From Flavobacteriia bacterium (GTDB lineage: Bacteria; Bacteroidota; Bacteroidia; Flavobacteriales; Flavobacteriaceae): a stretch of 10,202 nt of DNA. Each line of letters begins with the position of its first letter. Within the stretch, counting starts at the first letter, position 1. This document shows, piece by piece, positions 1-6,948 of this stretch. Below the pieces are notes generated by a model. The model had not been told where the DNA came from. It did not search any database and saw only the letters and a list, made by a program, of their open reading frames with translations. The stretch lies in NCBI GenBank assembly GCA_030626085.1, contig DAOUPQ010000059.1:1-10202 (forward strand), written 5' to 3'. The position numbers were made by a program, and so were the translations under genes.

Positions 1-60
1 CATGGTTAAACTTTGTAGTTGTGTTGTAAATGAAGTTTGCCAATGAATTACCTTTTGAAC

Positions 61-89
61 AGAATAAAAAGAGAGGCATAAAGCCTCTC
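61..89 (-). terminator. rho-independent terminator of rpsO
   Basis: Read leftward, a perfect 7-bp stem (GAGAGGC at 71-77 pairing with GCCTCTC at 83-89) encloses a 5-nt loop and is followed by a run of five T on the minus strand (66-70). It begins only 7 nt after the rpsO stop codon, so rpsO is probably transcribed alone. Confidence 0.88.
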
Positions 90-96
90 AATAAAA

Positions 97-366
97 TTAT
101 TTTCTTAACCCTAATTCTTTAACTATTACACGATATCTCACGATATCTTTTTTCATTAAATAATCTAAAAGGTCTCTACGTTTTCCTACTAATTTTACCA
201 GTGAACGTTGTGTGTTAAAATCTTTACGATTTCTTTTCAAGTGTTCAGTTAAGTGACCAATTCTATAAGTAAATAATGCAATTTGTCCTTCTGAATTACC
301 TGAATCATTTTCAGATTTTCCATGTTTTTTGAAAATCTCTTTCTTTTTTTCTGCTGTTAAATACAT
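97..366 (-). CDS. rpsO: 30S ribosomal protein S15
   Basis: S15 is a primary-binding protein of the 30S subunit that binds the 16S rRNA central-domain three-way junction. It also helps form an intersubunit bridge. The protein has 89 residues, the standard length of the family, and aligns end to end with E. coli S15. Visible landmarks are the DSGNSEGQIALFT segment (21-33), the rRNA-contacting HLTEH (38-42), the KDxxxxRSL loop (48-56), RRDLLDYL (63-70) and the C-terminal LGLRK. The ATG start gives the family N-terminus. A strong Bacteroidota promoter lies upstream at 431-460 and a terminator follows directly, which suggests a monocistronic unit. In many bacteria pnp lies just downstream of rpsO; if that holds here it would begin at or beyond the left edge. 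Confidence 0.98.
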   Translation of the reverse strand: MYLTAEKKKEIFKKHGKSENDSGNSEGQIALFTYRIGHLTEHLKRNRKDFNTQRSLVKLVGKRRDLLDYLMKKDIVRYRVIVKELGLRK

Positions 367-405
367 GCTAACATTAAATTTGATTAATAATTTTTATGTA
401 CAATA

Positions 406-424
406 GATACTATTTTTTTGTATC
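406..424 (-). other. hairpin at the predicted 5' end of the rpsO mRNA
   Basis: On the minus strand GATAC (424-420) can pair with GTATC (410-406) across a 9-nt A-rich loop. The first base of the stem falls about 7 nt beyond the -7 element, so the stem would form the extreme 5' end of the roughly 60-nt rpsO leader. A 5'-terminal stem can protect an mRNA from decay. Ribosomal protein S15 represses its own mRNA through leader structures in several phyla, but nothing seen here shows that this stem is an S15 site. Confidence 0.4.
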
Positions 425-430
425 AGGCGG

Positions 431-460
431 CAAAGGTATAATTAATATTTTGATTGGCAA
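431..460 (-). promoter_or_regulatory. Bacteroidota-type promoter of rpsO
   Basis: On the minus strand TACCTTTG (438-431) matches the -7 consensus TAnnTTTG exactly. A TTG lies at 460-458, separated by 19 nt, which is the expected -33 spacing. This is the best complete promoter in the window. The implied start site is near 424-426, giving a leader of about 60 nt. Confidence 0.8.
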
Positions 461-572
461 TTATTTATCTTTATTACTTTACGGATTAAACCTTATCAGA
501 TCTTTTCCGTCAAAGATGCATAACAAATAATCAGTAATTGCGTTTAAAAAAGAAAAACTTAAAATATTTACT

Positions 573-1439
573 ATGAAAACAAAAAATGTACAATTAATTA
601 AGACTAGTGTTTTTTCCATAATTCTTTCAACTTTTATGTTGATAAGCTGTCAGAATGATGGTATTTATATAGATGAAAATGGGTTTCAACTAGATGAAGC
701 TAGTGCAATCGAACAAACAGAAATTGACAATGTTTCAGAAGGCATTAATGCAATTATTGAAGATGTTTATTATAACGAAGAAAATCAAACTGCCGCAAAA
801 GGTATAGATGTTAAAAATAAATTTATTCCTAATTGTGCTACAATTACTAAAGTAATAACTAAAGATAATAAAAAAATAACCATTGATTTTGGTGATGGAT
901 GTGAAACAAAAAATGGAAATATTGTTAGTGGTATAATTAATATGGAGTATAATTACAATATTTCTGAATTATCAGTATCCATAGATTATGCTTTTGACAA
1001 TTTTTATTTTAATGGAAAAAAGGTTGAAGGCACAATAAACAAAATTAGAATACGATTTAATGAAAATGGCAATCCTGAAGCTACGATAAATAAAAACATA
1101 AAAATTATATGGGAAGATGAAACCTTTGTAACTGTAAATGGGGAAAGGGTTAGAGAATGGATTAAAGGTGTAGGATCTAGTGTATGGGGCGATAATGTTT
1201 TTTTAATAACCGGAAAATGGTCAATTACAAAAAAAGATGGTACAAATAGAACTGCAATAATCATTGAGCCATTACGCAGAGAAATGTCGTGTAGATTTAT
1301 TGTTAGTGGAAAAACTAAAATTGAAAGTGGAGGTAAAAGTATTCTGTTGGATTATGGAAATGGAGAGTGTGATGATCTTGCTATTGCTACAATTAACGGT
1401 AAAGAAATCGAGATCCATTTAAGTAAAATAAAACGTTAA
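573..1439 (+). CDS. lipoprotein of unknown function with two Cys-pair repeats
   Basis: This is a 288-residue secreted lipoprotein whose function I do not recognise. Residues 1-25 form a signal peptide (basic MKTKNVQLIK, hydrophobic core 12-24) ending in the lipobox LISC, with lipidated C26. The mature N-terminus CQNDG has only one early acidic residue, so a surface-export signal is not clear. The mature protein looks all-beta. Two segments resemble each other: residues 86-121 (C88, then KKITIDFGDGC ending at C110, then NGNIVSG) and 238-283 (C240, then KSILLDYGNGEC ending at C266, then a TINGKEIEI strand). From memory, similar C...TIDFGDGC...NG...SG proteins are common uncharacterised lipoproteins of Flavobacteriia. 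The gene stands alone on the plus strand between rpsO and accD. No full-consensus promoter is visible; the ATG is preceded by an A-rich leader without Shine-Dalgarno sequence. A shared terminator lies 23 nt downstream. Confidence 0.85.
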   Translation: MKTKNVQLIKTSVFSIILSTFMLISCQNDGIYIDENGFQLDEASAIEQTEIDNVSEGINAIIEDVYYNEENQTAAKGIDVKNKFIPNCATITKVITKDNKKITIDFGDGCETKNGNIVSGIINMEYNYNISELSVSIDYAFDNFYFNGKKVEGTINKIRIRFNENGNPEATINKNIKIIWEDETFVTVNGERVREWIKGVGSSVWGDNVFLITGKWSITKKDGTNRTAIIIEPLRREMSCRFIVSGKTKIESGGKSILLDYGNGECDDLAIATINGKEIEIHLSKIKR

Positions 1440-1462
1440 TATAAATTTAGGTTAGGTTAATT

Positions 1463-1500
1463 AAAAAACTCCGTAATGTTGATTCATTTCGGAGTTTTTT
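1463..1500. terminator. bidirectional terminator between the lipoprotein gene and accD
   Basis: A run of six A plus CTCCG (1463-1473) pairs with CGGAG plus six T (1490-1500). The loop contains a second small stem, AATG (1475-1478) with CATT (1485-1488). Both strands read a stem followed by a T run, so it can end both the rightward lipoprotein transcript and the leftward accD transcript, which stops 20 nt away. Confidence 0.9.
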
Positions 1501-1520
1501 TACTTTTTAATTTCAAAATA

Positions 1521-2381
1521 TTATTTTCTAATCGGTAAATTTTGGATCAGATCAATATATAAATTAACTTGCTTTTTTAAATCTTTTCTTTCAATGATTT
1601 TGTCTAAAAATCCGTGTTCTAATAAAAATTCTGATCGCTGAAATCCCTCAGGAAGATCTTTACCGGTAGTGTCTTTTACAATTCTCGGACCGGCAAACCC
1701 AATTAATGCTTTAGGTTCGGCTATATTAATATCGCCTAACATTGCATAAGAAGCTGTTATACCTCCTGTTGTTGGATCAGTGCTCAAAGAAATATAAGGA
1801 ATTTTTACTTCGGCCAATTGCGCCAATTTTGCCGAGGTTTTAACCAATTGCATTAATGATAATGATGCTTCTTGCATTCGAGCTCCACCGGATTTTGATA
1901 TCATTAAAAAAGGTATTTTCTTTTTTATTGAATAATTTATTGCCCGGGCAATTTTTTCACCAACTACACTTCCCATTGAACCCCCAATAAAAGAGAAATC
2001 CATTGCCGCAATAACCAGGTCTTTACCTAATGATTTGCCAACTGCAGTTCTAACAGCGTCATATAAATTAGTTTTTTTATACGCTTCCTTTAATCGATCA
2101 GTATATTTTTTAGTGTCTACAAATCTTAATGGATCTTTGGAGGTAAGTTTTTCATCTAATTCTTTAAATGTATTATTGTCGAAAAATATTTCAAAATATT
2201 CTGCACTTCCAATTCTTACATGATAACCATCTTCAGGACTTACATATAAATTATCTTTTAATTCATCAGAATCAATTACTTTTCCACTAGGTGTTTTATA
2301 CCATAATCCTTTTGGAACATCTTTTTTCTCTTCAGTAGATGTCTGGATTCCTTTATCTTTTCTTTTAAACCATAAACTCAT
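1521..2381 (-). CDS. accD: acetyl-CoA carboxylase carboxyltransferase subunit beta
   Basis: AccD is the beta subunit of the carboxyltransferase. With AccA it moves the carboxyl group from carboxy-biotin on AccB to acetyl-CoA, making malonyl-CoA for fatty-acid synthesis in the cytoplasm. The 286 residues show the crotonase-type core: GGSMGSVVGEKIARA (133-147), SKSGGARMQEAS (162-173), TDPTTGGITASYAMLGD (201-217) and LIGFAGPRIV (226-235), then DLPEGFQ...EFLLEHGFLD (242-260). The N-terminal region aligns with the E. coli zinc ribbon around residues 22-56, but all four zinc-binding cysteines are replaced (T30, S/G around 32-33, S48, D51), and the whole protein has no cysteine. The gene lies 84 nt downstream of fbaA behind a terminator. 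No exact -7 element is seen in the gap, so its expression source is unclear: readthrough or a weak promoter. Confidence 0.97.
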   Translation of the reverse strand: MSLWFKRKDKGIQTSTEEKKDVPKGLWYKTPSGKVIDSDELKDNLYVSPEDGYHVRIGSAEYFEIFFDNNTFKELDEKLTSKDPLRFVDTKKYTDRLKEAYKKTNLYDAVRTAVGKSLGKDLVIAAMDFSFIGGSMGSVVGEKIARAINYSIKKKIPFLMISKSGGARMQEASLSLMQLVKTSAKLAQLAEVKIPYISLSTDPTTGGITASYAMLGDINIAEPKALIGFAGPRIVKDTTGKDLPEGFQRSEFLLEHGFLDKIIERKDLKKQVNLYIDLIQNLPIRK

Positions 2382-2423
2382 AAAAAATGCTTTTAATTGT
2401 TAAAAACAGTTTGGCAAGATAAT

Positions 2424-2467
2424 AAAAAAAGAAGGAGAACCTAACTTTAGATTCTCCCTTCTTTTTT
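2424..2467 (-). terminator. terminator hairpin directly after fbaA
   Basis: Read leftward, GAAGGGAGAA (2461-2452) pairs with TTCTCCTTC (2439-2431) with a single bulged base, followed by seven T (2430-2424). The A tract that extends the stem begins inside the fbaA stop codon (TAA at 2468-2466). The hairpin separates fbaA from accD, so accD is probably expressed through partial readthrough or from its own start in the 43 nt that follow. Confidence 0.85.
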
Positions 2468-3533
2468 ACAAAGTATTAATATTATTTAAATCTTCAAAAG
2501 CTTGTTTTAAGCGTGTTTTTAAAGTAAGTTCGCCTTCTCTTACCCATTTTCTTGGGTCATAATATTTTTTGTTTGGAACATCGTCACCATCAGGATTGCC
2601 AATTTGGCCTTTAAGATAATCTTTATTTTTAGCCATATAATCTCTGATTCCTGTCATATATGCATATTGAGTATCAGTATCAATATTCATTTTAATAACA
2701 CCATACCCAATTGCTTCTCTTATTTCTTCTAAACTTGAGCCAGATCCTCCATGAAATACAAAATCTACAGGATTTTTTTCAGTATTGAATTTCTTTTCAA
2801 TAAATTTTTGAGAATTATCTAATATTTTAGGTGTTAATTTCACATTTCCAGGTTTATAAACACCATGAACATTACCAAAAGAGGCAGCGATTGTGAAATT
2901 ATCACTAATTTTCTTAAGTTCTTCATAGGCATAGGCAACTTCTTCGGGTTGAGTATATAATTTTGAAGAGTCCACATCGGTATTATCTACACCATCTTCT
3001 TCACCTCCGGTAATTCCTAGTTCGATTTCTAAAGTCATCCCAATTTTACTCATTCTCTCTAAGTACTTTTTAGAAATTTCAATATTTTCCTCAATTGGTT
3101 CTTCTGATAGGTCAATCATATGAGAGCTAAATAAAGGTATTCCATTTTCTTTATAAAATTCTTCACCGGCATCTAACAAACCGTCAATCCATGGTAATAA
3201 TTTTTTTGCACAGTGATCTGTATGTAAAATAACAGGAATGTCATAAGCTTTTGCCATTGTATGAATATGTTGTGCCCCAGCAATTGAACCAGCAATAGCA
3301 GCTGTTTGATTTTCGTTACTTAATCCTTTTCCTGCGTTGAAGTGACCTCCTCCATTTGAAAATTGAATAATTACCGGAGCATTCAATTCTTTAGCTGTTT
3401 CTAAAATTGAATTTATTGAACTTGACCCAATAACATTAACAGCCGGAAGAGCGAATCTTTTTTCTTTAGCCAGTTTAAATATTTCTTGAACATCGTTACC
3501 TGAAACGACACCTGTTTTAATTTTTTTTGACAT
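2466..3533 (-). CDS. fbaA: class II fructose-bisphosphate aldolase
   Basis: This zinc-dependent aldolase cleaves fructose 1,6-bisphosphate to dihydroxyacetone phosphate and glyceraldehyde 3-phosphate in glycolysis and catalyses the reverse in gluconeogenesis. The 355 residues match E. coli FbaA with a constant offset of three. The catalytic Asp and first zinc ligand are D106 and H107 (HTDHC), the further metal-site residues are E171, H223 (FGNVHGVY) and H261 (VFHGGSGS), and N283 is the substrate-binding Asn of MNIDTDTQ. The loop TGGEEDGVDN (175-184) is the class IIA signature. The C-terminal YYDPRKWVREGE segment is also typical of this subclass. All expected catalytic residues are present. 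The gene begins 57 nt after tamL, with a candidate -7 element in the gap, and is followed by a hairpin terminator and accD. Confidence 0.98.
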   Translation of the reverse strand: MSKKIKTGVVSGNDVQEIFKLAKEKRFALPAVNVIGSSSINSILETAKELNAPVIIQFSNGGGHFNAGKGLSNENQTAAIAGSIAGAQHIHTMAKAYDIPVILHTDHCAKKLLPWIDGLLDAGEEFYKENGIPLFSSHMIDLSEEPIEENIEISKKYLERMSKIGMTLEIELGITGGEEDGVDNTDVDSSKLYTQPEEVAYAYEELKKISDNFTIAASFGNVHGVYKPGNVKLTPKILDNSQKFIEKKFNTEKNPVDFVFHGGSGSSLEEIREAIGYGVIKMNIDTDTQYAYMTGIRDYMAKNKDYLKGQIGNPDGDDVPNKKYYDPRKWVREGELTLKTRLKQAFEDLNNINTL

Positions 3534-3567
3534 TTTTTTAATTTTTTATAAGAATTAATACATTATA

Positions 3568-3575
3568 CAAAAATA
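3568..3575 (-). promoter_or_regulatory. candidate -7 element of fbaA
   Basis: The minus strand reads TATTTTTG (3575-3568), an exact TAnnTTTG match, 34 nt before the fbaA ATG. No TTG is seen at the usual -33 distance, so the promoter is incomplete. No clear terminator separates tamL from fbaA, so cotranscription with tamL is also possible. Confidence 0.5.
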
Positions 3576-3590
3576 AGAAATAAAATGAAT

Positions 3591-6152
3591 TTAGAATGGG
3601 TAATTGATACCTATATTATAAACAGCATTCCCAAAATTATAATTGGTCAACCATTTATTTTGATCAATTAAATAAGGCTCATAAGTTTTAAATCCGATAT
3701 CAAATCGGAAAACCAAAAAGCTAAAATCATATCTTATACCAAATCCTGAACCAATGGCCGAATTTTTTAAAGAATCAAATCCAGTAAACTTGCCTGCTTC
3801 TGAAACAAGATTTGAGTTGGTAATATCCCAAATATTACCAATGTCAACAAACAAAGCACTATAGATATTATTCATCATTTTAAAACGATATTCAAAATTA
3901 GTTACCATTTTAAATGTACCTACGTTAAATTCAAGATTATTTAATTCTCCACCCGGACCAAGATCAAAAGTTCGCCAGGCCCTAATATCATTTGACCCTC
4001 CTGCATTATAACTACGGCTAAAAGGAATATTACTTGAGTTCCCAAAGGGAAAAGCAGCACCTATAAAAGTTCTAAAAACAAAAATATTATTATTTGAAAA
4101 ATCCCAATATTTTTTAAATTCTACTTCTGCTTTTATATACTGCGCAACGGGAACTCCAAATAAAACTTTTTGACCATTTTCATTTTCTTTGCTTGCCAAT
4201 TGTGCTGTTATGGTTCCTGATGAAACAATTCTACCCGTTAAAAAATAAAAGTTATTATCTTTAAAGTTTTCTTTTGTATTGTAATTAATACTATAAGATA
4301 TAACAGGTACTAATACATTTTCAATAAGAATATCTCTACGTTCATTAACATCAGATACAGTATCATAATCATCCGAATATATGTCTTCAAAATCATTTGC
4401 AGGATCTAATGCAAATTCAATAAAATCATTTATAGTGTCATAATCATTTGGTAGTGGATCTCCGCCACCCAAATTATGATCCATATATACGTCATTTAAT
4501 TTGTCATATTCTGAACTATACACTATAAAATAACTATCAATATTTTTATTCTCGATATATTGTAAATTATAAATATCAAATTTATGCCCCAATCTTTTAG
4601 AACTTCGCCAATTATAACCCAAACCGGTTGTAAATGTTTGCCTGTCTAATCCAATATTTTTTTGCATACCAAATGAAAGATCAATTCTGGTTTGTGGTGA
4701 CATATAATTTGGAATGATACTTTTAGTATCAATTGGGAAAAATATTCGAGGAATCGTTAATGACGCATTGGTGATCAATTCCCAGGCGTTAAAAAAACCA
4801 GAAGCATCAGATGCATCATTAGAAACATTTAAAAACGAACCTTGAAAAGAGAGTTCAAGAATCTCAGCACCTTTAAATAAATTATTATCTATAAATGAAA
4901 ATTTGCCCAGGATACCAAAAGGTTTAATATTTGAAGTTGTTGCGTCTAAATCAAAAGTTAGAGCATATTTTTTTATTGGAATCAAGTAAATATTTACTGT
5001 AAGTGTTTCATCGTCATTTTCTTGATATCTAATATCAATTGACGATTTAAAATTCTGTAATTTTCGTAAATGATTGCGTGTTAAAACAGTATTTTCATCT
5101 TTATAAATTTCACCTGGTTTAATAAAAATTGAATTTGAAAGATACTTTGGACTATATTCTAATTCATTAACAGCATAATAGTTAATTCCTTCATAGGTAA
5201 TAGAATCATTTGGCTTAATATCCTTATTTGCAGTATCAAAATCAGTATATACGTTTATGTTTTTGATCTTTTGGATTTTATAAGGTACAAAATAAGTACT
5301 ATCTCCTTTTGTAATAACCCTATCGGGAATTTTTAATACAATATCTTTATAATGAGTAACCTTGCTGGAATCGGTCCAAAAACCAATATTATTTGAATTG
5401 AAATGATAAACACCCGAGTTTCTAAATAAATTAAATAACCTTTTCTCTTCTAATTCAAAATCATTAAAAACAAATGGATTACCACTTTTTAGATAAGAGT
5501 CTTTAATATTATTATTATAAATGGAATCGAGAACCGGTGAAGGAATTTTACTTTCAATAGTATCAATATAATATTGATCTCCGGTTGTTATTTTATAAAT
5601 TACATCTTTTTGTTTTTCACTAGTCTGAATTTCTTCAAAATCAATATTTGCTTCAAAAAAACCATTTGAAAAATAATATTTTTTAAAAGAATTAATTGTT
5701 TTTTCAGTTTTAATTGAATTATAAATTACAGGAGCTTGTCCTTTTTTTAAAAACCAATTATTAAAGCCTTTATCATATTTATAAATTAATCTTGTTTGTT
5801 TTTCAGAAAATAAATTGTTGTAGCGTTTATATTTATTAGGATGGTTTAAAGACCATTCTTCAAATGTTTTTTCAAAATCAAGATTCCCATAATTATATAA
5901 GTGTAATTGTAAAGGCACACCGAGTGTTGAAAGATTCGGTCGTTGAATTATATAACTATATAAGTTCCCTTCTTTTGATTTTTTATCATTTACGACTACT
6001 GTATTCTTATGAAGTAGATCTTCACCATCTTCAACATACTTAATAGTGTTACATGACGCTAATAATGCGATAATTAACACAAAGTATACTATTTTTGTAT
6101 ATGTTTGTGACAAGAAGATTAACTTTTTTAGAATTAAATTCAAAAGTAACAT
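3591..6152 (-). CDS. tamL: TamL-type outer-membrane Omp85 lipoprotein (BamA/TamA family)
   Basis: TamL is the Bacteroidota lipidated counterpart of TamA, an Omp85-family beta-barrel protein thought to work with TamB in envelope biogenesis. The 853 residues begin with a signal peptide ending in the lipobox LLASC (C34), followed by NTIKYV, typical of the family. POTRA-like domains occupy about 35-395 and the beta-barrel about 400-853. The barrel contains the loop-6 motif of the family, GGSNDIRAWR, with IRAW at 723-726 taking the place of the VRGY motif of other Omp85 proteins. The protein ends in NYPF, the aromatic C-terminal signal used by the BAM machinery. An acidic loop (about 555-605) holds two DYDT copies. 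The ATG chosen gives a long N-region; TTG codon 14 (6113) would give a more usual 21-residue signal sequence. No tamB is in the window. The gene diverges from an RNA methyltransferase with 7 bp between starts. Confidence 0.92.
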   Translation of the reverse strand: MLLLNLILKKLIFLSQTYTKIVYFVLIIALLASCNTIKYVEDGEDLLHKNTVVVNDKKSKEGNLYSYIIQRPNLSTLGVPLQLHLYNYGNLDFEKTFEEWSLNHPNKYKRYNNLFSEKQTRLIYKYDKGFNNWFLKKGQAPVIYNSIKTEKTINSFKKYYFSNGFFEANIDFEEIQTSEKQKDVIYKITTGDQYYIDTIESKIPSPVLDSIYNNNIKDSYLKSGNPFVFNDFELEEKRLFNLFRNSGVYHFNSNNIGFWTDSSKVTHYKDIVLKIPDRVITKGDSTYFVPYKIQKIKNINVYTDFDTANKDIKPNDSITYEGINYYAVNELEYSPKYLSNSIFIKPGEIYKDENTVLTRNHLRKLQNFKSSIDIRYQENDDETLTVNIYLIPIKKYALTFDLDATTSNIKPFGILGKFSFIDNNLFKGAEILELSFQGSFLNVSNDASDASGFFNAWELITNASLTIPRIFFPIDTKSIIPNYMSPQTRIDLSFGMQKNIGLDRQTFTTGLGYNWRSSKRLGHKFDIYNLQYIENKNIDSYFIVYSSEYDKLNDVYMDHNLGGGDPLPNDYDTINDFIEFALDPANDFEDIYSDDYDTVSDVNERRDILIENVLVPVISYSINYNTKENFKDNNFYFLTGRIVSSGTITAQLASKENENGQKVLFGVPVAQYIKAEVEFKKYWDFSNNNIFVFRTFIGAAFPFGNSSNIPFSRSYNAGGSNDIRAWRTFDLGPGGELNNLEFNVGTFKMVTNFEYRFKMMNNIYSALFVDIGNIWDITNSNLVSEAGKFTGFDSLKNSAIGSGFGIRYDFSFLVFRFDIGFKTYEPYLIDQNKWLTNYNFGNAVYNIGINYPF
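6090..6107 (+). promoter_or_regulatory. two candidate -7 elements of the RNA methyltransferase gene
   Basis: TATTTTTG (6090-6097) and TATGTTTG (6100-6107) both match TAnnTTTG exactly and point toward the methyltransferase, 53-70 nt before its ATG. They lie inside the region encoding the tamL signal peptide. Neither has a TTG at the -33 spacing. T-rich sequence could give chance matches, but two in 18 bp at the right distance is suggestive. Confidence 0.45.
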
Positions 6153-6159
6153 TATTTAT

Positions 6160-6888
6160 ATGTTAAGCAATAATCAAATTAAATTAATAAATCAATTAAA
6201 ACAAAAAAAATTCCGACAGCAACATAATTTATTTGTAGCCGAAGGTATAAAAACTGTTAATGAATTTTTAAGATCTGAATTTACAGTTAAATTTCTTTTT
6301 GCAACAGATGATTATACTAATATATATAACGTAGAAAATTTACAGATCGTTTCACAAGCCGAATTAAAAAAGATTAGCAATTATAAGTCTCCTAATCAAA
6401 TTGTTAGCATTTTTGAAATTCCTGAGTATGAAGAAATTAAAGATTACGGGTTAACACTCGCTTTAGACGATATAAATGATCCCGGTAATTTAGGAACCAT
6501 TATACGTTTATGCGATTGGTTTGGTGTTGATCAATTAGTTTGCTCAAAAAGTACAGTTGATTGTTATAACTCTAAAACTGTACAAGCCTCAATGGGGTCT
6601 TTATCAAGATTACCTGTAATTTATACTGATATTAATTTGTTTTTAAAGAATGATACGCGATCAATATATGGTGCATTTTTAGAAGGCGAAAATGTTTACA
6701 GATCAAAACTCAAATCTAATGCCATATTGGTTATGGGAAATGAAGCCAACGGAATTTCTCAATCTATTGAAAAATTTATTTCTCACAAAATCACAATTCC
6801 CCATTTTAGTAAAGATCAACAAGCTGAAAGTTTAAATGTTGCAATGGCTACAGCAATTTTATTGAGTGTATTTAAACAATTAAAATAA
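6160..6888 (+). CDS. SpoU/TrmH-family RNA 2'-O-methyltransferase
   Basis: Enzymes of this SPOUT family transfer a methyl group from S-adenosylmethionine to a ribose 2'-OH in rRNA or tRNA. With the start at 6160 the protein has 242 residues. It has an N-terminal substrate-binding domain starting SNNQIKLINQLKQKKFRQ and FVAEG, then the trefoil-knot methyltransferase domain with all three motifs: NDPGNLGTIIRLCDWFG (106-122, with N110 and R116), VMGNEANGIS (191-200) and IPHFSKDQQAESLNVAMATAI (213-233). An in-frame GTG at 6046 would add 38 residues not typical of the family, so the ATG at 6160 is preferred. Target nucleotide cannot be told from sequence; a 23S rRNA position is likely by analogy with RlmB and its relatives. 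The gene diverges from tamL, and the cold-shock gene follows after 60 nt with its own promoter. Confidence 0.93.
   Translation: MLSNNQIKLINQLKQKKFRQQHNLFVAEGIKTVNEFLRSEFTVKFLFATDDYTNIYNVENLQIVSQAELKKISNYKSPNQIVSIFEIPEYEEIKDYGLTLALDDINDPGNLGTIIRLCDWFGVDQLVCSKSTVDCYNSKTVQASMGSLSRLPVIYTDINLFLKNDTRSIYGAFLEGENVYRSKLKSNAILVMGNEANGISQSIEKFISHKITIPHFSKDQQAESLNVAMATAILLSVFKQLK
6175..6204 (-). promoter_or_regulatory. candidate tamL promoter inside the methyltransferase gene
   Basis: The minus strand carries TTG (6204-6202), exactly 19 nt, then TTAATTTG (6182-6175), which matches TAnnTTTG at all fixed positions but one. It implies a start near 6168 and a leader of about 16 nt before the tamL ATG at 6152. 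It overlaps the first 15 codons of the methyltransferase gene on the other strand. Confidence 0.5.
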
Positions 6889-6912
6889 TTATTCCTTTTC
6901 AAAAGAAAATCG

Positions 6913-6920
6913 TATCTTTG
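6913..6920 (+). promoter_or_regulatory. -7 element of the cold-shock gene
   Basis: TATCTTTG is an exact TAnnTTTG match, followed by CACC, a context often seen at Bacteroidota start sites. It lies 28 nt upstream of the ATG, giving a leader of only about 20-25 nt. No clear TTG stands at the -33 position; the upstream sequence runs into the end of the methyltransferase gene. Confidence 0.65.
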
Positions 6921-6948
6921 CACCTCAATTAATTTTTAATTTATAACA

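Noticed and set aside
1..60. A minus-strand ATG at 3-1 that might be the start of pnp, and a plus-strand frame of 14 codons from position 2.
   Set aside because: Only the start codon of the first lies in the window, and the second is too short. Neither gives a protein that can be recognised; pnp is only suggested by gene order in other bacteria.
466..473. TATCTTTA upstream of the lipoprotein gene as a -7 element.
   Set aside because: It lacks the final G, has no TTG at the right distance and lies about 100 nt from the start codon; such near-matches are expected by chance in AT-rich DNA.
1004..1264. An 86-codon minus-strand reading frame inside the lipoprotein gene.
   Set aside because: It lies wholly within a gene with a clear signal peptide and lipobox on the other strand, and its product is a low-complexity hydrophobic sequence.
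2035..2223. A 62-codon plus-strand reading frame inside accD.
   Set aside because: It is the antisense of well-conserved AccD residues and has no domain of its own.
6046..6159. A 38-residue N-terminal extension of the methyltransferase from a GTG start.
   Set aside because: The extension is antisense to the tamL signal peptide, contains no family motif, and the ATG at 6160 gives the usual N-terminus of the family.
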